From positions 1-14,769 of the forward strand of contig DNIP01000082.1 of assembly GCA_003499325.1 (NCBI GenBank): a stretch of DNA of 14,769 nucleotides, written 5' to 3'. The notes below the pieces were generated by a model. It made no database searches. It had not been told where the DNA came from and worked only from the letters and a program-made list of their open reading frames with translations. Shown one piece after another: positions 1 to 6,484 of this stretch (position 1 is the stretch's first letter; every line of letters starts with the position of its first letter). A program made the translations under genes and the position numbers. This DNA is from Oscillospiraceae bacterium. GTDB lineage: Bacteria; Bacillota; Clostridia; Oscillospirales; Acutalibacteraceae.

Positions 1-402
1 AGCTACGGTCCCGATCAGCTGATCGGCTCCGTGCATATCGAGGTGGATCATACCTTCACGGCTCCCGAGCTGGACGCGCTGGAGCGCCGCATGACCGCCG
101 AAATCTATCAGAAGCACGGCGTTGCGCTGACGGGTATCTCGATCTACTCGGTCGATCTGAGCGATCCCGAGACCGATACCCTGTTCCATCAGGTGCATGA
201 CGAGGTGATGGCGGACGAGAACATCCTGCAGATCCACGGCTTCATCCTCGACAAGAAAACCTCGACCGCGGTATTCGATCTGGTTGTCAGCTTTGACGCG
301 GACGACAGACAGGCGCTGATCGATCGGATCGTCAGGAAGCTGAGCGAACAGCATCCCAACTATCATTTTGTCGTCAATGCCGATAACGATATCTCGGATT
401 GA
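1..402 (+). CDS. Cation diffusion facilitator family metal efflux transporter, C-terminal part
   Basis: The reading frame is open from base 1 to the TGA at 400-402, giving the last 133 residues of a gene that starts left of the window. The first residues, SYGPDQLIGSVHIEVD, match the start of the cytoplasmic dimerisation domain that follows the six membrane helices in CDF (cation efflux) transporters. That domain has an alternating beta-alpha-beta pattern, also visible here (HIEVDH, a helix with ALERRM, then IHGFILDKK). Known family members export Zn2+, Mn2+, Fe2+ or Co2+ by proton antiport; the metal cannot be told from this part. The tail after residue 90 (FDLVVSFDADDRQALIDRIVRKL) fits the second half of the same fold. 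A GTG at 31 lies inside the domain and is not a credible start. The family is fairly sure; the substrate is unknown. Confidence 0.82.
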   Translation, partial: SYGPDQLIGSVHIEVDHTFTAPELDALERRMTAEIYQKHGVALTGISIYSVDLSDPETDTLFHQVHDEVMADENILQIHGFILDKKTSTAVFDLVVSFDADDRQALIDRIVRKLSEQHPNYHFVVNADNDISD

Positions 403-419
403 TCCGAGAGCGGGCTCTT
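393..419 (+). terminator. Possible weak terminator hairpins after the CDF gene
   Basis: A perfect 7-bp inverted repeat (CTCGGAT at 393-399, ATCCGAG at 402-408) overlaps the stop codon. A second small one follows (AGAG at 407-410, CTCT at 415-418), then TATTTAG. The two are mutually exclusive and the U-tract is poor, so this is only a candidate terminator. Confidence 0.3.
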
Positions 420-502
420 ATTTAGTTAGACGCAATAAAGCAGCTTATGCGACGAAAAAGGATTTCCTTGCATATGAAAGATTTTTAATGAGGTGAATGA
501 AA

Positions 503-1876
503 ATGAAAAAAACCGTATTACGCATGCTGTCCCTGCTGATGGCACTCACAATGGCTCTGACGGTCGGCTCGATCGGCGCTTCTTCCGCCACGATCGACGA
601 TCTGTCCGATACAGGGGCGCTGAATAACTACAGGCTCGGCTACATGAGCTGGGGCGTCAAGGCGATGGGGCTAGACGTTCTTCAGGAAAAGCTCGAGAAA
701 AGCGGAAAAAAACTGCCCGAGGTCATTGTTGCCGTTCTGGATACAGGACTGAATACAGCTAACCGATACCTTAAGGGTCGCTATATCGACGGCTACAATT
801 TCATCAATAATACCAGCGATTACAGCGACGCGCAGTATCACGGAACCGAGGTGTGCGGCGTGATCGCCGACGGCACATCCTCTAACGTCAAGGTCATGCC
901 CCTTAAGGTCATGGATGAAAAAGGCGACGGCAAAATGTCGGATTCCGCCAGAGCGATTTATTACGCGCTCGATCACGGCGCAGACGTCATCAATCTGAGC
1001 CTGAGCGGTGATGATAAAAACCATACTTATCACTCGCTGGATGACGCCATTGCCGAGGCGGTATCCCGCGGTGTGGTGGTGATCGTTGCGGCGGGCAACC
1101 AGGACTGCGACGCGTCGCTGCGCTATCCTGCCAACAAGGACAACGTGATCACGGTTACCTCCGTCAACAAAAATAACACCCTCGGTCTTTTGGCGAACTA
1201 CGGCTCGGTGATCGACTTCGCTCTGCCGGGAATGAACATCCTTATGCCGCACAAAAGCGGCTTGACCTCCGCGTTTATTGACAGCGGTACCTCTTTTGCC
1301 GCACCGCACGCCGCGGCGGCTGCCGCACTCCTGAAAACATGGGACAAGAGCCTGAATCAGGAGGAGATCTATAAGATCTTCAAGCAGCATGCGGTCGATA
1401 TTGGCGATAAGGGTCGTGACGATACCTACGGCTGGGGCATGCTCGATTTCTCTGATTTTGATATCAAATCGACCTATGTGCGCCCGACCGAACCGCCCAC
1501 AGAGCCTCCAATCCCCACGGAAGCGCCCACAGAACCTCCCGTCCCCACAGAGGCGCCTACTGAGGCTCCCATCCCCACGGAAGCGCCCACAGAACCTCCC
1601 GTTCCCACGGAAGCGCCGACCGAGGCGCCCATCCCTACGGAGGCTGTCTCCTACGTGCTGGGTGATGTGGATGGCAACGGTAAGGTCAATTCCTTCGACG
1701 TGACCTATTTGATGCGCGCTTTGGCTATGATCGAAACGCCGTTCAGCGAGCAGGAGCTGCTCAGGGGCGATGTTGACCGCAACGGTTTGCTCAACGCTTC
1801 AGACGTTGCCATGATCCAGAAATACATGGTGCAGATGACGGTTCCTTATCCGATCGGAGAAACAGTAACCAACTGA
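503..1876 (+). CDS. Secreted subtilisin-like (S8) serine protease with C-terminal type I dockerin
   Basis: A secreted endopeptidase of family S8, 457 residues. I start at ATG 503 because GAGGTG at 490-495 lies 7 nt upstream; ATG 497 is only 1 nt from it. Residues 1-28 form a signal peptide (KK, then a hydrophobic core). The catalytic domain covers about 45-322: Asp80 in VLDTG, His113 in YHGTEVCG, oxyanion Asn199 in AAGN and Ser264 in GTSFAAPH, so the triad is complete. Residues about 328-382 are a PTEAP/PTEPP linker. The dockerin spans about 386-454, with calcium loops DVDGNGKVNSFD and DVDRNGLLNASD. Only about 45 residues separate the signal peptide from the first catalytic strand, too few for a normal I9 propeptide. 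No convincing promoter was found in 403-496. It stands alone and ends at a terminator shared with ribU. The role is probably cohesin-anchored proteolysis at the cell surface; that is inference. Confidence 0.93.
   Translation: MKKTVLRMLSLLMALTMALTVGSIGASSATIDDLSDTGALNNYRLGYMSWGVKAMGLDVLQEKLEKSGKKLPEVIVAVLDTGLNTANRYLKGRYIDGYNFINNTSDYSDAQYHGTEVCGVIADGTSSNVKVMPLKVMDEKGDGKMSDSARAIYYALDHGADVINLSLSGDDKNHTYHSLDDAIAEAVSRGVVVIVAAGNQDCDASLRYPANKDNVITVTSVNKNNTLGLLANYGSVIDFALPGMNILMPHKSGLTSAFIDSGTSFAAPHAAAAAALLKTWDKSLNQEEIYKIFKQHAVDIGDKGRDDTYGWGMLDFSDFDIKSTYVRPTEPPTEPPIPTEAPTEPPVPTEAPTEAPIPTEAPTEPPVPTEAPTEAPIPTEAVSYVLGDVDGNGKVNSFDVTYLMRALAMIETPFSEQELLRGDVDRNGLLNASDVAMIQKYMVQMTVPYPIGETVTN
1484..1642 (+). 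repeat. Pro/Thr/Glu-rich linker with 60-bp tandem repeat
   Basis: The linker of the protease gene encodes alternating PTEAPTEPPV and PTEAPTEAPI decapeptides. A 32-base stretch beginning at 1511 recurs exactly 60 bases later at 1571, and further copies are degenerate. Such linkers are typical spacers between catalytic and dockerin modules. The near-identity suggests recent expansion by slippage or recombination. Confidence 0.85.
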
Positions 1877-1890
1877 ATAGAATAACGAAA

Positions 1891-1927
1891 AAGGCTGTCG
1901 CGTTGTTGAGCGACAGCCTTGATTTTT
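1891..1927. terminator. Bidirectional rho-independent terminator between convergent genes
   Basis: An 11-bp perfect stem (AAGGCTGTCGC at 1891-1901, GCGACAGCCTT at 1910-1920) with an 8-nt loop. ATTTTTTG follows on the plus strand, and TTTTTCGTTATT follows when read on the minus strand. It sits 14 bases after the protease stop and 15 bases after the ribU stop, so it serves both genes. Confidence 0.9.
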
Positions 1928-1935
1928 TGATTGTT

Positions 1936-2610
1936 TTACAGCTTACCTGCGAAGATCAGCATGACCAGCACCAGCGTGATGACCAGTACGGCGGAGATGC
2001 TGACGGTGAGGATGGTGTTCGAGCGCTTTTTTGCGCCGTCGTTGCTCTCCCGCTCGGGGATCAGGTGCGACTTTCTCAGCGCGGTGACTACCGCCTTGTA
2101 GAGGAAGAGGATCAGCGCGGAGTTGAGCCCTGCCTTGAGCAGGTTGAACGGGATCAGCAGCGGAAGGAACATTCCGAGCACCGCTTCCCGCGGCACGCCC
2201 ATGAAGATCGGCGTCATGATGTAGTTCCACAGCAGCATGATCACCAGCATGGACAGCGAGCCCATCACCAGTCCCAATATCGCGCGCGACATGGTCTTTT
2301 TGCGCCAATAGATCACGGCGCTCACGCCGACGAATACGCCCGACGCGAGGAAGTTCATCAACAGCCCGATGAAGCCCGTAGTGCTGATCGTGACCATCTC
2401 GATCAGGCAGACGATCAGCGACATGACCAACCCCGCGATCGGGCCGAAGATGTACGCGCCGATGGTCAGGATCACGTCCTTGGGCTCATAGGTGAGGAAG
2501 CCGCCGATACCCGGGATCCGCAGAAAAATGTCCGCCGCCACAGCCAGCGCCGTGAGCATCGCCATCGCGAGCAGTGCCTTGAGCCGATCGTTACTTTTTG
2601 TGTTTGTCAT
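1936..2610 (-). CDS. ribU: Riboflavin ECF transporter substrate-binding subunit RibU
   Basis: A 224-residue membrane protein, the S component of an energy-coupling-factor importer that binds riboflavin and works with the shared EcfT and EcfA/A' subunits, none of which is in this window. The start at 2610 is the second ATG of ATGATG; AAGGAG lies 5 nt upstream of it and only 2 nt from the first. About six hydrophobic segments lie within residues 12-180, with the family signature region FLTYEPKD (38-45), then IFGPIAG and EMVTISTTGFIGLLMN (71-86). The FMN riboswitch in the leader independently supports riboflavin or FMN as substrate. After a charged stretch (about 180-197) there is an extra hydrophobic helix at about 199-221, beyond the usual six-helix S-component core. 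The gene is monocistronic, with a terminator at each end of the unit. Confidence 0.9.
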   Translation of the reverse strand: MTNTKSNDRLKALLAMAMLTALAVAADIFLRIPGIGGFLTYEPKDVILTIGAYIFGPIAGLVMSLIVCLIEMVTISTTGFIGLLMNFLASGVFVGVSAVIYWRKKTMSRAILGLVMGSLSMLVIMLLWNYIMTPIFMGVPREAVLGMFLPLLIPFNLLKAGLNSALILFLYKAVVTALRKSHLIPERESNDGAKKRSNTILTVSISAVLVITLVLVMLIFAGKL

Positions 2611-2615
2611 CATTT

Positions 2616-2636
2616 CTCCTTTGTGCAGAAGCACAA
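2616..2636 (-). promoter_or_regulatory. Small hairpin abutting the ribU ribosome binding site
   Basis: On the minus strand, TTGTGC, a 4-nt TTCT loop and GCACAA form a perfect 6-bp stem (plus coordinates 2621-2636). It touches the Shine-Dalgarno AAGGAG (2616-2621) and shares one base with it. It could influence ribosome access in addition to the upstream terminator. Structure seen; function inferred. Confidence 0.4.
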
Positions 2637-2654
2637 GACATGATTTGGTTTTTG

Positions 2655-2692
2655 CGAAAACAAAAACTCCGCAGGTTCGGGTACCCACGGAG
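2655..2692 (-). terminator. Riboswitch-controlled intrinsic terminator upstream of ribU
   Basis: Read on the minus strand, a 10-bp stem (arms CTCCGTGGGT and ACCTGCGGAG, with two adjacent G-U wobbles; plus 2667-2692) closes a 6-nt loop and is followed by TTTTTGTTTT. It lies directly after the FMN aptamer and about 45 bases before the ribU ribosome site, the normal position of the expression platform. FMN binding is expected to favour this terminator and switch ribU off. Confidence 0.85.
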
Positions 2693-2707
2693 CAGCTTGC
2701 GCAATCA

Positions 2708-2837
2708 TATCTTCTCACATCCGGACTTCATACCGCGTATGTTACCGTCGGTTACGGAATTGCACCGTATCATGCGCCTTTGACAGCGCTCGCAGACTGT
2801 ACTGCCGGTTGGGAATTTCACCCTACCCCGAAGATTA
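2708..2837 (-). promoter_or_regulatory. FMN riboswitch aptamer (RFN element)
   Basis: The minus strand carries the conserved RFN blocks in order: ATCTTCGGGGTAGGGTGAAA, TTCCCAACCGGCAGT, AGTCTGCGAGC, a variable arm, then CAATTCCGTAACCGACGGT, AGTCCGGATG and GAGAAGATA. The closing stem P1 pairs ATCTTC (plus 2830-2835) with GAAGAT (plus 2709-2714). All junction-conserved segments appear intact. RFN elements bind flavin mononucleotide and repress riboflavin synthesis or uptake genes; here the target is ribU. Confidence 0.97.
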
Positions 2838-2868
2838 TTCAGTTAGCGGGTCACAACCCACTGCTATT

Positions 2869-2897
2869 ATATTATCACTGTATGCAGGATGTGTCAA
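2869..2897 (-). promoter_or_regulatory. Sigma-A promoter of the riboswitch-ribU transcript
   Basis: On the minus strand, a consensus TTGACA (plus 2892-2897), a 17-nt spacer and TAATAT (plus 2869-2874). Transcription would start near 2861, about 25 bases before the P1 stem of the riboswitch. TATAAT also occurs 3 bases further downstream but with a 20-nt spacer. Confidence 0.8.
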
Positions 2898-2904
2898 TAG
2901 GAGA

Positions 2905-2939
2905 AAGAAAAAAAGCGGACGCTGTTTTGACGTCCGCTT
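2905..2939 (-). terminator. Terminator of the lectin/dockerin protein gene
   Basis: A 9-bp perfect stem (AAGCGGACG at 2913-2921, CGTCCGCTT at 2931-2939) with a 9-nt loop. On the minus strand it is followed by TTTTTTTCTTTCTCC. It begins 4 bases after the stop codon of the large minus-strand gene and separates it from the ribU promoter. Confidence 0.88.
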
Positions 2940-2943
2940 ATCT

Positions 2944-5601
2944 TTATTTTGCTTTCCATTCACCGACCTCATACGGCGTCTCCATCCCTGCCAGATGGCG
3001 CAGGATGTAGGTCGCGTCGATGACGTTGATGTCGCCGTCGTCGTTGACGTCGCCGCGCATCCATGTATCGGTGTATTCATCGATTTTGATTCCCGAGAGA
3101 TAACGCTGGATCATTGTCGCGTCAAGCGCTTCGATCTCACCGTTGCCGTTGGTATCGCCGATGAAGGCGGGATCGTCAAATTCGCATACGAAGAAGGAGT
3201 TGTAGTAGCCGTAGTAGGAGCAGTAGTAGCTGCTTCCCGTGCATTTATCCCACGTGCCCTCATAGGGCGCGGTGCCGTAGTTCATCGGGTAGATCATCGC
3301 GTAGTATTCGCCCGTGTCGGTGGTGCCGTAGGTGGGGTTGTACCAGCGGTTGTAGTCGCTGTAGCTTGCGTTATCGACCCATTTCCAGCCTGAGGGAGGG
3401 GTAACGCATCGCAGCCCGATCCAGCAGTAGCCCTGCCTGTCGTTGATCATGCTGTAGACGGCGTCGTTCTCCTGCTCGGAGCCGATCGTGACCAGATGAC
3501 CGCCCTGCATCTCGCAGAAGTACGCCGCGTCCTCCCAGCCGAGCTGATTGTCATACAGCGCATAGACATGGCCGCCCGATTTGACGGTCTTGACGGGACT
3601 GGTAGAGAGATCCTTGTGCCAGTGGGCGTAGAGCCTGAGAACGCTTGCGTCGATCGGCGTGTTGCGTGTGACCTCGCTGCCGCCCTCTGCCGCGGTGTAC
3701 CAGCCCGTGAAGGTGTAGCCCTCGCGCTTGGGGGTGGGGAGAGAATCGGGCGTTTCACCGAAGGGGATCAGCTGATCCGGCGCCGCCTTGTAGCCGCTCT
3801 CGGGGGTCACGTTGCTCGTCCACGGGATGTCGCCCAGCGCGAGCGAGTTGATGTAGTAGGTGCCCGTCTTGTCAAAGTACGGATGGAGCGCGGCGCCGTA
3901 ATACGGCGTCTTGGGCAGTGCGACGGAATAGGACTGCCATCTCTTTGTTAGCGTGACGGACTCAAACTCGCTCGAGAAGCCCCAGCGGAAATACATCTTC
4001 GCGTCGTCAACATTCGCCTTGGCGTAGAAGTGCAGGTAATAGGTTTTGTCATCGCCTACGGGAGCCGCGGTGGAATAGCCGTCCCCGTAGCCGTAGTTGG
4101 TGGAGGTCTTGAACGCGAGGTCAGCGCCTGACGCGCCCTCCTTACTGCCGACGATCTTGAGCGAATCGGCGTTGTTCAGCCGCTCGTCGCTGTCGACCGA
4201 TACGGAGTAGGTCGATTGATCGCGTGAGAAGATATAGCTCGAGTAGCTGCTCTTGAGATCGGAGCCGAGCATATAGTTATAGCCGCTGTAATTCGCCATG
4301 AATTCCAGCTTTGAGGAAACGGGGAGCCACTGCGCGTAGAAGGTGAGGGTGGTGGCTTCATCCAGATTGTCGATCCAGTTGAGGCTCATTCTGTAGGAGC
4401 GTCCCGGGAAATAGATACTGTATTGGTAGTTGTTTTGATAGATATCGCTCTGCGACTGCCAGCCGTTGCCGCCGGAGGTGAACCACTTGTTATCGGAGGA
4501 GCGCTTGACGGTATAGCCCGCGAACGTGTAGCCCTCGCGCGTGAAGGCGTTCTCCTTGAGGGTGAAGCTCTCGTTGGCGCCGAGCTTCTCGGCGTCGATC
4601 TGACCCGTGCCGCCGTTCGCGCTGTAGGCGACAGCGTGGATCGGCTCCCACTGCGCGTAGAAGGTGAAGGAGGTGGAGGTGGAGGCGCCGCTGAGCCATG
4701 TCTGGGTCATGCTGTGCTCCTCGCCCGGATCGTAGATCGCGTAGCGGTAGCCGTTTTCCTTAATGTCATCCGCGTACTGCCAGCCCTTGCCGCCGACGCA
4801 GAACCACTTGTTGTCGGAGGAACGGTTGACGGTATAGCCCGCGAATCGATAGCCCGCGCGGTAATAATCGTTCTCCTTGACTGTAAAGCCGCCGCCGGGC
4901 GCGACACTCTGTGAGCTCACGGCGCCTGAGCCGCCGTTCGGATTATAGGCGATGGTGTGCATGACGACGTTGCCGGTCAGATCGTTGCCCGGTACGTGCA
5001 GGCGGTAGCTGAAACGGGAGTAGATCTCCGACCAGGAGTAGAAGCCGTCCCAGCGGATCTGGTTATAGTAGCCGGTGCCGTTGCCGTCGGTGAAGTAAAC
5101 GCCGCTGTCGGTGACCTTGGTGATGAAGATCGAGTGCGAATCCCAGTCGATACGCACCCAGTCGCCCGCGCAGATACCGTAGACGTCGTAGTATTGGTTA
5201 TCCATCATGCGGTCGGCATAGAACTTTACGCCGAACACCTCATACAGCATTTGCGCGGAATATGCCCAGCACTCCCATGCTCTGGCGTAGCCGTCCTCAT
5301 AGTACACGCCGTCCCAGAAGCTGCCGTTGGGATATTTGGAGCGCAGGGAGCTGAGCTTATTCTGGAACTGCGCTTCCGTAAGCAGGGTGTAGCCTGCGGA
5401 AGCCGTGTCGTCAGCCTCAGCGCCGAGCGCGGCGGTATCGGGATCAGCCGCTTCTTCGGCAAGCTGACGATCAGCCGCTGTGTCGGCGATCTCCCGATCG
5501 GCGGATAATTCGTTGATGCTTATGTCAGCCGCTCCGACGGTGGCGCTCAGTGAGCCGAGCAGCATGGCGGAGCATAACAGAAAACTCAGTATTTTTTTCA
5601 T
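2944..5601 (-). CDS. Secreted multidomain protein: cysteine-peptidase-like, InlB-type repeats, C-type lectin fold, dockerin
   Basis: 885 residues, started at the second ATG of ATGATG (5601), 5 nt after GAGG. Residues 1-25 are a signal peptide, followed by an Ala/Asp-rich segment to about 68. Residues about 70-205 resemble a papain-fold cysteine peptidase or amidase: Cys111 (AWECWAYS), His156 (DSHSIFI) and a possible third residue Asn174 (DGNG). Two long Listeria-Bacteroides (InlB/Flg_new) repeats cover 214-318 and 321-425, and a shorter one 609-662. Residues about 430-600 look like a beta-sandwich, perhaps a carbohydrate-binding module (weak). Residues 675-808 are a C-type lectin fold, with Cys696 (FCEMQGGHLVTI), WIGL at 727-730 and the closing Cys806 (FVCEF). 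The dockerin is at 814-881. It is probably cohesin-anchored and binds and processes a surface ligand. Domain calls are from motifs; the substrate is unknown. Confidence 0.88.
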   Translation of the reverse strand: MKKILSFLLCSAMLLGSLSATVGAADISINELSADREIADTAADRQLAEEAADPDTAALGAEADDTASAGYTLLTEAQFQNKLSSLRSKYPNGSFWDGVYYEDGYARAWECWAYSAQMLYEVFGVKFYADRMMDNQYYDVYGICAGDWVRIDWDSHSIFITKVTDSGVYFTDGNGTGYYNQIRWDGFYSWSEIYSRFSYRLHVPGNDLTGNVVMHTIAYNPNGGSGAVSSQSVAPGGGFTVKENDYYRAGYRFAGYTVNRSSDNKWFCVGGKGWQYADDIKENGYRYAIYDPGEEHSMTQTWLSGASTSTSFTFYAQWEPIHAVAYSANGGTGQIDAEKLGANESFTLKENAFTREGYTFAGYTVKRSSDNKWFTSGGNGWQSQSDIYQNNYQYSIYFPGRSYRMSLNWIDNLDEATTLTFYAQWLPVSSKLEFMANYSGYNYMLGSDLKSSYSSYIFSRDQSTYSVSVDSDERLNNADSLKIVGSKEGASGADLAFKTSTNYGYGDGYSTAAPVGDDKTYYLHFYAKANVDDAKMYFRWGFSSEFESVTLTKRWQSYSVALPKTPYYGAALHPYFDKTGTYYINSLALGDIPWTSNVTPESGYKAAPDQLIPFGETPDSLPTPKREGYTFTGWYTAAEGGSEVTRNTPIDASVLRLYAHWHKDLSTSPVKTVKSGGHVYALYDNQLGWEDAAYFCEMQGGHLVTIGSEQENDAVYSMINDRQGYCWIGLRCVTPPSGWKWVDNASYSDYNRWYNPTYGTTDTGEYYAMIYPMNYGTAPYEGTWDKCTGSSYYCSYYGYYNSFFVCEFDDPAFIGDTNGNGEIEALDATMIQRYLSGIKIDEYTDTWMRGDVNDDGDINVIDATYILRHLAGMETPYEVGEWKAK
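4318..4962 (-). repeat. Two long tandem InlB-type repeats in the lectin protein
   Basis: Two consecutive units of about 107 residues share the order AY.xNGGxG, a linker, GYxFAGYTVxRSSDNKWF, GGxGWQ, NxYxYxIYxPG, then FTFYAQW or LTFYAQW. At DNA level the segments near 4811-4856 and 4487-4532 are nearly identical, showing an internal duplication. Each unit is longer than the common 65-75-residue repeat because of the inserted SSDNKWF to PG segment. Confidence 0.8.
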
Positions 5602-5716
5602 CATAACCTCTTTTTGATCGACTCCGCGGTGCTGTGCTGTGTAATACGCGCAATCGGCGCTCACGAGCGATCCCTTAGTTTTGACGCACAGTTTCTGATT
5701 TTAAATATTATTACAA

Positions 5717-5745
5717 ATTATAGCAAAAAAAACCTGTTCTGTCTA
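5717..5745 (-). promoter_or_regulatory. Sigma-A promoter of the lectin/dockerin protein gene
   Basis: On the minus strand, TAGACA (5 of 6 to consensus; plus 5740-5745), a 17-nt spacer and a perfect TATAAT (plus 5717-5722). The start would be near 5710, leaving a leader of about 110 bases before ATG 5601. In the rest of the 5602-5908 gap I see only the terminator at 5830-5867. Confidence 0.72.
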
Positions 5746-5829
5746 CGGACAATTCGTGAATAAAAAATGTACAAAAAATGAACAAATCCGTGCAATTAGA
5801 CGGATGGTATCAGGCTTGTAACTTTTTGG

Positions 5830-5867
5830 AAAAAAAGCAAACGGACAGAGCGCGATGCCTGTCCGTT
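5830..5867 (-). terminator. Terminator of the PCC-domain gene
   Basis: A 9-bp perfect stem (AACGGACAG at 5840-5848, CTGTCCGTT at 5859-5867) with a 10-nt loop. On the minus strand it is followed by GCTTTTTTTCC. It lies about 40 bases after the stop codon of the PCC-domain gene and upstream of the lectin-gene promoter. Confidence 0.82.
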
Positions 5868-5908
5868 AAATGTTCGCTGAATAGGATATCTACAGACACC
5901 CTAACCGC

Positions 5909-6340
5909 TTATGAAAAATCCCAGACGCGGATGCCGAGCTCCTCGATGAATTTTCTGCCGATCTTACCGTTAGCGGGCGTGATGACGATCTCACCCGTCA
6001 AGCCGATGACCGCCTTGAGCAGATGACCTGACAGCAGCTTGATCTCACCGTCCTCACGATAGGCGAACGCCGCGTGAAGATGCAGATAGGGCTTGCCCTC
6101 GTAGTAGGTCAGATTGCCGTCCAGCGAGGTCATCTCGAGCAGTCCCTCGACCGTCTTTTCGTTATAGACCTTCTTCTCGCCGTCGAACACACCGACCGTA
6201 ACGCTCTCACAGCCGCCGATGCCCTGGATCTGGGCAATGGTCAAATTCTCCTTGGCGCACACCTCGGTCAAGGCGCCGATGACCTCGTCATCCTTGTCGA
6301 GCCGCACATAGATCTTGTCGTCAAATCTTCTGTATTCCAT
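5909..6340 (-). CDS. PCC/DUF296 domain protein
   Basis: A 143-residue single-domain protein of the PCC (DUF296, AF0104-like) family, found in bacteria and archaea and as the PPC domain of plant AT-hook proteins. The motifs fit in order: GIGGCESVTVGVFD (40-53), the histidine-rich strand YLHLHAAFA (85-93) and SGHLLKAVIGLTGEIVI (104-120). The fold is a small alpha/beta trimer; in some members the histidines bind zinc. No biochemical role is firmly established for bacterial stand-alone members. ATG 6340 is 7 nt from GGAG and ATG 6343 is 4 nt from it, so either start is possible and I prefer 6340. No signal peptide or membrane segment is seen, so it is probably cytoplasmic. It has its own promoter and terminator and is divergent from the asparagine-synthetase-like gene. 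Confidence 0.88.
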   Translation of the reverse strand: MEYRRFDDKIYVRLDKDDEVIGALTEVCAKENLTIAQIQGIGGCESVTVGVFDGEKKVYNEKTVEGLLEMTSLDGNLTYYEGKPYLHLHAAFAYREDGEIKLLSGHLLKAVIGLTGEIVITPANGKIGRKFIEELGIRVWDFS

Positions 6341-6387
6341 CATTATTCTCCTTTTCCCAATGTTGATAAATACCGTCGTACAACCCT

Positions 6388-6416
6388 ATTATAACGCGCG
6401 GCAAAACCTTTGTAAA
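6388..6416 (-). promoter_or_regulatory. Sigma-A promoter of the PCC-domain gene
   Basis: On the minus strand, TTTACA (5 of 6; plus 6411-6416), an exact 17-nt spacer and TATAAT (plus 6388-6393). The leader to ATG 6340 would be about 40 bases. Confidence 0.8.
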
Positions 6417-6420
6417 GATA

Positions 6421-6449
6421 TTGACGGCGGCTTTTTCAAGTGGTATAAT
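6421..6449 (+). promoter_or_regulatory. Sigma-A promoter of the asparagine-synthetase-like gene
   Basis: TTGACG (5 of 6; 6421-6426), an exact 17-nt spacer and TATAAT (6444-6449). Transcription would start near 6456, about 29 bases before ATG 6485. This strongly limits any upstream extension of the protein. Confidence 0.82.
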
Positions 6450-6484
6450 TTTGACAAAATGCGACACGGAAGGTTGGAGAAAAC

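Noticed and set aside
431..451. Hairpin CGCA(A)TAA / TTATGCG upstream of the protease as a terminator or attenuator
   Set aside because: The 7-bp stem is bulged, followed by A-rich rather than T-rich sequence, and no promoter can be placed near it.
671..1390. A 239-codon minus-strand frame inside the protease gene
   Set aside because: It is antisense to the conserved S8 catalytic domain, has no ribosome site and shows no recognisable domain.
6350..6484. A lost N-terminus of the asparagine-synthetase-like gene by frameshift
   Set aside because: The space before ATG 6485 is filled by two near-consensus promoters and a ribosome site, and no Cys-Gly-Ile start or HRGPD motif appears in any frame.
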